64,000 nucleotides of DNA. It comes from JBNKFV01 sp050289485. GTDB lineage: Bacteria > Pseudomonadota > Gammaproteobacteria > Pseudomonadales > Cellvibrionaceae. The translations under genes were made by a program, and so were the position numbers. Location: contig JBNKFV010000005.1 of NCBI GenBank assembly GCA_050289485.1, forward strand, positions 62,001 through 126,000. The letters are read 5' to 3'. The notes beneath the pieces were generated by a model. That model was not told the DNA's origin, ran no database searches, and saw only the letters and a list, made by a program, of their open reading frames with translations. Shown one piece after another: positions 55,435-63,181 of this stretch (position 1 is its first letter; each line of letters begins with the position of its first letter).

Positions 55435-55704
55435 GTAGGGCCTGTTAACACTAATTTGGATGAGCCTGTTGTGGCTAAAAAGTTGCCAATTCAGGCGCGA
55501 GGAGAGACGTTTGGTTATTCCAAATGAACGACGAGCAACGCAGAGTGGCGGCTTTTTAGCCACAACCCAAAGGGCTGAAACCATTTTGCCGTTCTGCGGC
55601 GTTATTTTTCGCTTATTTGGAATACCAAACCACGCTCAAAATGCCTGGCAGAACAACAAACTGGTGTCCAGCAGGCCATTCAAATTAGTGTTAACAGGCC
55701 CTAC
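55435..55704. mobile_element. MITE-like element, 270 bp, with 24-bp perfect terminal inverted repeats
   Basis: The ends 55435-55458 and 55681-55704 are perfect inverted repeats of 24 bp (GTAGGGCCTGTTAACA...). The match continues imperfectly inward (GATGAGCCTGTTG against AATGGCCTGCTGG). No transposase or credible ORF is inside. Two more inverted pairs lie within: 55468-55487 with 55547-55566 (18 of 20 bases) and 55509-55525 with 55615-55630 (one indel). A flanking TA on both sides would fit a TA target duplication. It ends 22 bp before hisZ, so it forms most of the hisZ leader. Parent IS family not identified. Confidence 0.85.
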
Positions 55705-55726
55705 TAAATAGAGAAAACGAATTCAC

Positions 55727-56908
55727 ATGACATTTGCCGATCGTTGGTTATTACCTGAAGGCGTAGAAGAGATTCTGCCCGCAGATGCTGAAAACGTAGA
55801 GTCGTTGCGCCGTAAATTACTCGATTTGTATCGTTGCTGGGGCTACGACCTGGTTATTCCCCCGATGGTGGAATACGCCGATGCGCTGCTGATTGGTATT
55901 GGCCACGATATCGATTTACTCACCTTTCGCGTGACTGACCAGTTGTCGGGGCGCATGCTGGGCCTGCGTGCTGATATTACCCCGCAAACGGCACGCATGG
56001 ACGCCCACAGCTTAAAGCGCGAAGGTGCCACCCGCCTGTGTTATAGCGGCCATGTATTACATGCCAAACCCAAGAGTCCGTTGGCCACTCGTACGCCATT
56101 GCAGGCCGGTGTTGAGCTGTTTGGTGAAGGCGGTCTTGATGCCGACATCGAAGTGATTTCGCTGTTGATTGCCTCTCTGGAAGCTGCTGGTATTGGTCAG
56201 ATTCATATTGATATTGGCCATGTGGGTATTTTCAGGGCGTTGGCAGAATTCGCAAGTCTCAGTACCGGGCAGGAAGGTGAATTGTTTGACTTGCTGCAAC
56301 GCAAGGCGAGCACAGAAATTGCCGAATGGGTAAAAACGCATATCACCGATAGTGCCATGGCTGACTGGTTTCTGGCACTGCCAAACCTTGCTGGCGATGC
56401 CAGTATTATAGAACAGGCTAAAACGCTGTTTGCCGATGCCCCCGGTGAGGTGCTATCTGCGCTCGACGAGCTGGGTGTAGTTGCGGCCGTGGTGCAGGCG
56501 CGCTACCCGCAAGCCGAACTGTATTTTGATTTAAGTGAGCTGCGTGGTTATCACTACCACACCGGTATTGTGTTTGGTGCCTTTGTGCCAGGTTTTGGAG
56601 AGGCGGTAGCCAACGGTGGTCGCTATGACTACATTGGCGAAGTCTTTGGTCGGGGACGGCCTGCGACGGGTTTCTCCCTCGAAATTACAGCGTTGTATCG
56701 TTTAATGGCGAGGCAGTCGGTGGCGAAAACCGCTATTTATGCTGCGCCGTCAGACGATCATGCCCAGTGGCAGGCAGTGCAGGCGCTGCGAGCCAGCGGC
56801 GAGCGAGTTGTCTGTGGTATGCCGTCGCAGTCTGAAACCACCGAGCTGGCCTGCTGTAACCGCCGCTTGGTATTACGCGATGGCAAGTACATTGTAGAAA
56901 GTTTGTAA
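55727..56908 (+). CDS. hisZ: HisZ, regulatory subunit of ATP phosphoribosyltransferase
   Basis: HisZ is a catalytically inactive histidyl-tRNA synthetase paralogue that activates short-form HisG in the first step of histidine synthesis. The 393-residue protein has class II synthetase-like motifs (RLPEGVEEILP-like start; LTFRVTDQLSGRMLGLRADITPQTARMD; CYSGHVLHAKP; the GRYDYIGEVFGRGRPATGFS region) but ends without the anticodon-binding domain. purA follows after a terminator. Confidence 0.95.
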   Translation: MTFADRWLLPEGVEEILPADAENVESLRRKLLDLYRCWGYDLVIPPMVEYADALLIGIGHDIDLLTFRVTDQLSGRMLGLRADITPQTARMDAHSLKREGATRLCYSGHVLHAKPKSPLATRTPLQAGVELFGEGGLDADIEVISLLIASLEAAGIGQIHIDIGHVGIFRALAEFASLSTGQEGELFDLLQRKASTEIAEWVKTHITDSAMADWFLALPNLAGDASIIEQAKTLFADAPGEVLSALDELGVVAAVVQARYPQAELYFDLSELRGYHYHTGIVFGAFVPGFGEAVANGGRYDYIGEVFGRGRPATGFSLEITALYRLMARQSVAKTAIYAAPSDDHAQWQAVQALRASGERVVCGMPSQSETTELACCNRRLVLRDGKYIVESL

Positions 56909-56918
56909 GTTTACAACT

Positions 56919-56948
56919 GGGCCGCATGGCAATGCGGCCCGTTTTTTT
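56919..56948 (+). terminator. Intrinsic terminator after hisZ
   Basis: A 9-bp stem GGGCCGCAT (56919-56927) / ATGCGGCCC (56932-56940), 4-nt loop, then G and a T7 run. It lies between hisZ and purA. Confidence 0.85.
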
Positions 56949-56981
56949 GGTAATTGAGCAAGTTAAGAGAGTTTCATAGCC

Positions 56982-58280
56982 ATGGGCAAGAATGTCGTAG
57001 TGCTGGGTACCCAGTGGGGTGACGAAGGTAAAGGCAAAATCGTTGACCTGCTGACCGATCAGGTATCGTTGGTTACCCGTTTCCAAGGCGGCCACAATGC
57101 CGGGCATACCCTGGTTATCGAGGGTAAGAAAACTGTATTGCATTTGATTCCATCGGGCATTCTGCGCGATGGCGTTACCTGTATGATCGGTAATGGTGTA
57201 GTGCTGGCCCCCGATGCGCTGCTGAAGGAAATGGCCCAGTTGGAAGCTAATGGTATTCCCGTGCGCGAGCGCTTGCGTTTGTCGCCCGCTTGCCCGCTGA
57301 TTCTGCCTTATCACGTGGCACTGGATCAGGCTCGTGAAGCAGCCCGTGGCAACGCCAAAATCGGTACCACCGGTCGCGGTATTGGCCCAGCCTATGAAGA
57401 TAAGGTTGCTCGCCGGGGCTTGCGCTTGGGCGATGTGTTGAGTCCAGAGCGTTTTGCCGAAAAGCTAAAAGAAGTGATGGAGTACCATAACTTCGCACTT
57501 ACACAGTACTACAAGGCTGATGCCATCGATTACGATCAAACCTTGGCACAAGTGATGGAATGGGCAGAAGCGCTCAAACCCATGATTCTCGATGTAACCG
57601 CAGCGCTACATACGGCCCGTGAAAACGGCGAGAGTATTCTGTTTGAGGGTGCGCAGGGCTCTATGTTGGATATCGATCACGGTACCTACCCGTTTGTTAC
57701 CTCGTCTAATACTACCGCTGGTGGTACGGCAACCGGTTCTGGCGTCGGCCCACTGTATCTCGATTACGTTCTGGGTATTACCAAAGCCTACACCACACGT
57801 GTTGGTTCTGGACCGTTTCCCACCGAGCTGGACTGTGAGGTAGGTCGGTATCTGGGCGAAAAAGGGCATGAGTTTGGCGCAACAACAGGGCGTCAGCGCC
57901 GCACAGGTTGGTTTGACGCAGTTGCGGTGAAGCAGGCGATTCGTATTAACTCAGTATCAGGCCTTTGCCTGACCAAGCTGGATGTGCTCGACGGTCTTAA
58001 AGAAGTAAAAATCTGTACCGGATACCAAACGGTTGACGGTAAGCCTGCGGGTATTCCTTTCGATGCTGAAGGTTGGGCCAGTGTTGTGCCAGTGTATGAG
58101 ACTATGCCTGGTTGGAGCGAGTCCACCGTTGGTGTGCAGTCGCTGGAAGCCTTGCCGGAAAATGCTCGCGCTTACATCAAGCGCTTGGAAGCGTTGGTAG
58201 GCGCACCGGTTGATATTATTTCGACAGGTCCGGATCGCGTGGAAACCATCGTATTGCGTCACCCCTTTGATGCAAACTGA
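56982..58280 (+). CDS. purA: Adenylosuccinate synthetase
   Basis: PurA joins IMP and aspartate in AMP synthesis. The 432-residue enzyme has the GTP-binding GTQWGDEGKGKIVDLL at the N-terminus, FQGGHNAGHTLV, GRGIGPAYEDK, the QGSMLDIDHGTYPFVTSSNTT region and GRQRRTGWFD. Length and order are normal. It is followed by a terminator. Confidence 0.98.
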   Translation: MGKNVVVLGTQWGDEGKGKIVDLLTDQVSLVTRFQGGHNAGHTLVIEGKKTVLHLIPSGILRDGVTCMIGNGVVLAPDALLKEMAQLEANGIPVRERLRLSPACPLILPYHVALDQAREAARGNAKIGTTGRGIGPAYEDKVARRGLRLGDVLSPERFAEKLKEVMEYHNFALTQYYKADAIDYDQTLAQVMEWAEALKPMILDVTAALHTARENGESILFEGAQGSMLDIDHGTYPFVTSSNTTAGGTATGSGVGPLYLDYVLGITKAYTTRVGSGPFPTELDCEVGRYLGEKGHEFGATTGRQRRTGWFDAVAVKQAIRINSVSGLCLTKLDVLDGLKEVKICTGYQTVDGKPAGIPFDAEGWASVVPVYETMPGWSESTVGVQSLEALPENARAYIKRLEALVGAPVDIISTGPDRVETIVLRHPFDAN

Positions 58281-58307
58281 TCCACCGCTAATCTGGCCAA
58301 GTAAAAG

Positions 58308-58332
58308 CGACCCAGATGGGTCGTTTTTTTTT
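58308..58332 (+). terminator. Intrinsic terminator after purA
   Basis: A stem (G)CGACCC / GGGTCG(T) with an AGAT loop, followed by a T9 run (58324-58332). Confidence 0.85.
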
Positions 58333-58659
58333 GGCTGCTACCCGGCAATAGTTCGTGCAGGCTTAATAATATTTGCCTGAGTCGGTAACTCCAGTGGATA
58401 ACGGGGATATGTCCCTGCAAGCAAAAAACCTGTTTCTCACATGGTTAAGTAATGTGCTTTACTGGTTAGTTAGTCAAGGCAGTAAAAGCATGTTAAAAAG
58501 GCACTTTTATTCTGCGTAAAAACAGGCACAATGCGCACCCTGTTAGTCTGCCTGTCGTCAATGATCGTGCCGATTGGCGCTACCGTTGGTATACAAGGTG
58601 ACAATCAAGGTGGCAATGGAAAGATTGTTGCCGTTATCGTTCCACAGGAGGTCCTTCCT
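58333..58659 (+). other. speA upstream region, about 330 bp without a clear gene
   Basis: No independent gene is supported. A frame continuous with speA opens at ATG 58531 and would add 43 residues to SpeA, but it has a poor ribosome site and its residues are unlike the family. The stretch before 58531 is A/T-rich (GTTAAAAAGGCACTTTTATTC) and likely holds the speA promoter; I could not fix one with confidence. Confidence 0.4.
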
Positions 58660-60564
58660 TTGAGTGCAATATCCTCTCCCTGGTCTATTGGCGAAGCCAA
58701 AGAGTATTACGGCATTTCTCGTTGGGGAAATGAGTGGTTTGGTGTATCCGGTGCTGGCGAGGTTACTATTGAACAGGGAAATGGCAACGCCGTGTCATTG
58801 CTGGATATTGTCAAAGGCCTGAATGAGCGCGAGCTGCAAATGCCGGTGTTGTTGCGCATTGCCAACCACCTGGATAACGGCATATCACGTATTAATGAAG
58901 CGTTTGCCAAGGCGATTGCCGAGGCAGGTTATCAAGCACCTTACCGCGGCGTTTTTCCGATTAAGGTGAATCAGCAGCGCCATGTGATAGAAGAAATTGC
59001 CGAGTTTGGCAAGCGTTACCATCATGGCCTTGAAGCGGGTAGCAAGGCCGAATTGCTGGTGGCAATGGCGGTATTGCAAGACCTCGAGAGTTTGATTATC
59101 TGTAACGGCTACAAAGACGAGGAGTTTATTGACCTGGGCTTGCATGCAACTTGTCTGGGCCACACCTGCGTATTTGTGATCGAAACCTTGTCTGAGCTCG
59201 ATATCATCATCGACCGCAGTAAAGCATTGGGTGTGGCACCGCACATTGGTGTGCGCATGAAACTGGCCACCAAAGTAGAAGGGCATTGGGCCGAAGACAG
59301 TGGCGATCGCAGCTTGTTTGGTATGACGGCCACCGAGCTGATCAAAGTGGTAGATCGGCTGAAAGAAGAAGATATGCTCAGTTGCTTTGAGTTACTGCAC
59401 TTTCATCTTGGCTCACAGATTCCGAATATCCGTAATATTCGTACCGGTGTGCAAGAGGGTTGCCGTTACTTCATCGAGCTGGTGAAAGAAGGGGTACCGC
59501 TTAAGTACATTGACCTGGGTGGCGGCTTGGCGGTGGATTACGATGGTTCTCTTGGCGGTAGCTCGCAAAGTCGTAATTATTCGCTGCAAGAATACTGCGT
59601 TGACATTGTTGAGGTGCTGCAGCTGTCGATGGATGCCGAGGGTATTCCTCATCCGGTGATTGTGACTGAATCCGGGCGGGCAACCGTGGCCTACACCTCG
59701 GTATTGCTGTTCAACATTCTCGATGTTGATACGTTTATACCAGACCAGTTGCCTGAAGTATTGCCAAAAGACAGTAATGAAGCGGTGGCAGATCTATGGA
59801 ATATTCACCATGAGCTTGCCATTAAGTCGGTGCAGGAACAGTTCAACGATACCATTTTTTATATGGAGAAAATTGAAGAGCTGTTTTCCTATGGTGAAAT
59901 CCGCTTGCGTGAAAAAACGCTGGCCGACAATATCTACTTGGCCATCATGCAGAAAATTAAAGGTTTTCTGCCTCATATGCGCCGCGTTCCGCCGGAGTTG
60001 GAAAATCTGCCACAAAAACTGTCGGATATTTATTACGGTAACTTTAGTGTGTTTCAATCGTTGCCAGACTCATGGGCAATTGAGCAAACATTTCCAGTGA
60101 TGCCTATTCACCGGCTGGAAGAAGAGCCAACGCAGCAGGCGGTTTTTGCCGATTTGACTTGCGACTGCGATGGTAAACTGGATAGTTTTAGTGGCCCAGA
60201 CGGCATGATGCGTACCCTGGCCGTACACCCGCTGAAGCCTAAGGAAGAGTACTATTTTGGTGTTTTTCTGGTTGGTGCCTATCAGGAAACCCTGGGCGAT
60301 TTGCACAACCTGTTTGGTGATACCAACGTGGTGAGTGTGCGCCTTAATGAGAATGGTTCATTTGATTTTGTTAACGAATTACATGGCGACAGTATTTCGG
60401 ATGTATTGTCTTACGTAGAATATGATCCACAAAAACTGTTTCGTGAATTTCGCGACAAGGCAGAAGCAGCCGTGCGTGACAAGAAAATCAAAGTGGCGGA
60501 GCGTCAGCGTATGCTAACGGCTTTTTCCGAGAGCTTGAGAGGTTATACCTATTACGAGCGCTAA
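58660..60564 (+). CDS. speA: Biosynthetic arginine decarboxylase SpeA
   Basis: SpeA decarboxylates arginine to agmatine. I start at TTG 58660 (634 residues) because CAGGAGGT lies 7 bp before it and the product then begins with the family-like SPWSIGEAKEYYGISRWG. The PLP lysine is in FPIKVNQQRH; HFHLGSQIPN and the C-terminal DLTCDCDGK (active-site Cys of the partner subunit) are present. Three polyamine genes follow in the same direction, the next after 54 bp. Confidence 0.95.
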   Translation: MSAISSPWSIGEAKEYYGISRWGNEWFGVSGAGEVTIEQGNGNAVSLLDIVKGLNERELQMPVLLRIANHLDNGISRINEAFAKAIAEAGYQAPYRGVFPIKVNQQRHVIEEIAEFGKRYHHGLEAGSKAELLVAMAVLQDLESLIICNGYKDEEFIDLGLHATCLGHTCVFVIETLSELDIIIDRSKALGVAPHIGVRMKLATKVEGHWAEDSGDRSLFGMTATELIKVVDRLKEEDMLSCFELLHFHLGSQIPNIRNIRTGVQEGCRYFIELVKEGVPLKYIDLGGGLAVDYDGSLGGSSQSRNYSLQEYCVDIVEVLQLSMDAEGIPHPVIVTESGRATVAYTSVLLFNILDVDTFIPDQLPEVLPKDSNEAVADLWNIHHELAIKSVQEQFNDTIFYMEKIEELFSYGEIRLREKTLADNIYLAIMQKIKGFLPHMRRVPPELENLPQKLSDIYYGNFSVFQSLPDSWAIEQTFPVMPIHRLEEEPTQQAVFADLTCDCDGKLDSFSGPDGMMRTLAVHPLKPKEEYYFGVFLVGAYQETLGDLHNLFGDTNVVSVRLNENGSFDFVNELHGDSISDVLSYVEYDPQKLFREFRDKAEAAVRDKKIKVAERQRMLTAFSESLRGYTYYER

Positions 60565-60618
60565 AGAACTAAAGAATATCTGTTTGGCAGCAACACGATA
60601 GAAATCGGGAGAATTAAC

Positions 60619-61806
60619 ATGGCTAAAGTCGTAATTATTGGCGCTGGTGGCGTCGGTGGAGTAGTCGCACATAAATGTGCTCAGTTACCAGAGGTATTCA
60701 CAGAGATCGTTCTGGCCAGTCGTACTGAAGAAAAGTGCAAAAAAATTGCTGAGCAAATTGGCAAGTCACATGTGCGCACTGCACAGGTTGACGCGGATAA
60801 TGTGCCCGAACTGGTTGCCTTGTTAAATAAAGAAAAGCCTTACATGGTGATCAACGTTGCGCTGCCTTATCAAGATCTCACGATTATGGATGCCTGCCTG
60901 GAAGCAGGTGTGCACTACCTGGATACCGCCAACTACGAACCCCTGGATACCGCGAAGTTCGAATACAAATGGCAGTGGGCTTATCAGGAAAAATTTGAAA
61001 AAGCAGGCCTGATGGCGTTGCTGGGTTCGGGGTTTGATCCCGGTGCTACCAACGTGTTTACTGCTTATCTGGCCAAACACTATTTCGACGAGATTCAAAC
61101 GTTAGATATCGTTGATGTAAATGGCGGTGACCATGGGCACCCCTTTGCAACCAATTTTAATCCCGAGATTAATATCCGCGAAGTGACTGCCGAATGCCGC
61201 CACTGGGAAGGCGGTGAGTTTGTTACCACAGCGCCTATGTCACTGAAGCAGTCGTTTGATTGCCCGGAAGGGGTAGGTACCTACAATATTTATCGTATGT
61301 ACCACGAAGAGCTGGAGTCCTTGACCAAGCACTTCCCTACATTGAAAAAAGCTCAGTTCTGGATGAGTTTTTCTGAGAACTACCTGAAACACCTCGAAGT
61401 ACTGCAAAACGTGGGCATGACAGGGATTGAGCCGGTCGAATTCGAAGGTGTTGAAATTGTACCGTTACAATTTTTGAAAAAGCTGTTGCCAGAGCCTTCT
61501 ACTCTGGGGCCACGTACCAAAGGTAAAACCTGTATTGGCTGCATTGTTGAAGGTATTAAAGACGGCAAGCCACGCAAAATGTACCTGTACAATATCTGTG
61601 ACCATCAGGACTGTTATAAAGAAGTACAGTCTCAGGCTATTTCCTACACCACCGGTGTGCCGGCCATGATTGGTGCCAAGATGATGGTAGAGGGCACCTG
61701 GATGAAACCGGGCGTGTGGAATATGGAACAGCTCGATCCAGACGCATTTATGGAAGACATGAACCGTTACGGGTTGCCCTGGTCTGTGGTTGAAGTGGAT
61801 GCTTAA
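60619..61806 (+). CDS. Carboxy(nor)spermidine dehydrogenase, saccharopine-dehydrogenase family
   Basis: A 395-residue enzyme with an N-terminal NAD(P) Rossmann motif (VVIIGAGGVGGVVAHKCA) and the long family C-terminal domain. It matches carboxy(nor)spermidine synthase, which joins putrescine (or diaminopropane) to aspartate semialdehyde by reductive amination. Characteristic segments are GSGFDPGATNVFTAYLAKH and HPFATNFNPEINIREVTAE. The adjacent decarboxylase gene supports this role over lysine metabolism. Confidence 0.93.
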   Translation: MAKVVIIGAGGVGGVVAHKCAQLPEVFTEIVLASRTEEKCKKIAEQIGKSHVRTAQVDADNVPELVALLNKEKPYMVINVALPYQDLTIMDACLEAGVHYLDTANYEPLDTAKFEYKWQWAYQEKFEKAGLMALLGSGFDPGATNVFTAYLAKHYFDEIQTLDIVDVNGGDHGHPFATNFNPEINIREVTAECRHWEGGEFVTTAPMSLKQSFDCPEGVGTYNIYRMYHEELESLTKHFPTLKKAQFWMSFSENYLKHLEVLQNVGMTGIEPVEFEGVEIVPLQFLKKLLPEPSTLGPRTKGKTCIGCIVEGIKDGKPRKMYLYNICDHQDCYKEVQSQAISYTTGVPAMIGAKMMVEGTWMKPGVWNMEQLDPDAFMEDMNRYGLPWSVVEVDA

Positions 61807-61865
61807 AGCCTTACCTATCAACCCGGCAATAACGTGTACAGGGTTAATAGAATAAAGGTAGAAGG

Positions 61866-61892
61866 TGCAGGCTTATGCCTGCATTTTACTTT
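61866..61892 (+). terminator. Hairpin between the dehydrogenase and decarboxylase genes
   Basis: A 7-bp stem TGCAGGC (61866-61872) / GCCTGCA (61877-61883) with TTAT loop and TTTTACTTT after it. It would give partial termination inside the polyamine cluster. Confidence 0.5.
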
Positions 61893-61990
61893 GTGCAAGT
61901 GATGAAAATTTGCTTGTATTGGACAGGGTAACGATTGACTGGCCGAGATTTTCAGTGACCAACCAACAATTAACGAGGTAACAGCGCGTC

Positions 61991-63181
61991 ATGTTGTGCA
62001 AACAATTTGTCGGTTTCGATACCCGCCGAGTGCCATCGCCGGCATTTGTCATTGATGAAGCCCAAGTGGATGCCAATCTTGCCATATTGCAGCAAGTAGC
62101 CGAGGCGTCGGGGGCAAAAGTTCTGGCTGCATTAAAAGCCTTTTCGTATTGGCATGCTGCATCGCTGGTTGAAAACCGATTAAGTGGCATCTGCGCTAGT
62201 GGGCTGCATGAAGCAAGGCTGGGGCGTGAAGAGTATTGTGGCGGTAACACCCATCGCACTCGTGAGGTCCATACCTTTTCTGCTGGTTTTAAACCCCAAG
62301 ATATGCCCGCTATTTTGGCTATCTCTGATACCGTTGTGTTTAACTCGTTTAGTCAATGGCATCGTTTTAATAGCGATATCGCAGAGGCAAGAAAAGCTAA
62401 CCCCGCACTGAATATTGGTTTACGCATCAATCCCGAGCACTCCGAAGGTACCACGCCGATTTACGACCCCTGTGCACCGAATTCACGCTTGGGTATTACC
62501 CGAGAGCTTTTTGACGGTGAATCTTTAAAAGGGATCGACGGCCTGCATTTTCACACATTGTGTGAGCAAGGTTACGCGCCTTTAGCGCGCACGGTCGCCG
62601 CTGTGGAAGAAAAGTTCGGTGAGTTTTTGCCGCAAATGAAATGGGTAAACTTTGGTGGTGGCCATCATATTACTAAACCAGATTACCCGCGTGATAAATT
62701 GATTGAACTTATCAAAAGCTTTGCCCGTAAATACGATGTGCAAGTCTATCTGGAGCCCGGTGAAGCCGTTGCCATCCACAGTGGGGTGTTGGTAGCAGAG
62801 GTGCTGGATATTCGCCGTAATGGAGCAAATATGCAGGCTATTCTGGATATTTCAGCGACCTGTCATATGCCGGATATTCTCGAAATGCCCTACCGGCCTA
62901 CGGTGCTAGGCGCGGGCGACCCCGATGAGTTTGAGCACACCTATACATTGGGCGGGCTAACATGCCTCTCGGGGGATAGCATTGGCACCTACAGTTTTAA
63001 GCAGCCTCTTTCTGTAGGGCAGCGCCTGGTTTTTGATGACATGGCGCACTACACGATGGTGAAAACCACCACGTTTAACGGCACACAGTTGCCAAGCATT
63101 GTAAGCTGGAATGCAAATACCGATGCATTGTCGGTAGTGCGCCAGTTTGGTTATGACGATTTCAAAATGAGATTATCCTGA
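61991..63181 (+). CDS. nspC: Carboxy(nor)spermidine decarboxylase
   Basis: A 396-residue PLP-dependent fold III (alanine racemase-like) decarboxylase that releases spermidine or norspermidine. The PLP lysine lies in ALKAFSYWH; the His loop is HFHTLCEQ; the glycine loop is FGGGHHITKPDYP; the catalytic Cys region is SATCHMPDILEMPYRP. The stop overlaps the speB start by one base, so the two are coupled. nspC is the Vibrio name; with putrescine from SpeA/SpeB the natural product here is more likely spermidine. Confidence 0.94.
   Translation: MLCKQFVGFDTRRVPSPAFVIDEAQVDANLAILQQVAEASGAKVLAALKAFSYWHAASLVENRLSGICASGLHEARLGREEYCGGNTHRTREVHTFSAGFKPQDMPAILAISDTVVFNSFSQWHRFNSDIAEARKANPALNIGLRINPEHSEGTTPIYDPCAPNSRLGITRELFDGESLKGIDGLHFHTLCEQGYAPLARTVAAVEEKFGEFLPQMKWVNFGGGHHITKPDYPRDKLIELIKSFARKYDVQVYLEPGEAVAIHSGVLVAEVLDIRRNGANMQAILDISATCHMPDILEMPYRPTVLGAGDPDEFEHTYTLGGLTCLSGDSIGTYSFKQPLSVGQRLVFDDMAHYTMVKTTTFNGTQLPSIVSWNANTDALSVVRQFGYDDFKMRLS

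Noticed and set aside
55460..55711. 83-codon frame through the MITE-like element
   Set aside because: It crosses the terminal inverted repeat and lacks a ribosome site; codon content reflects the repeats.
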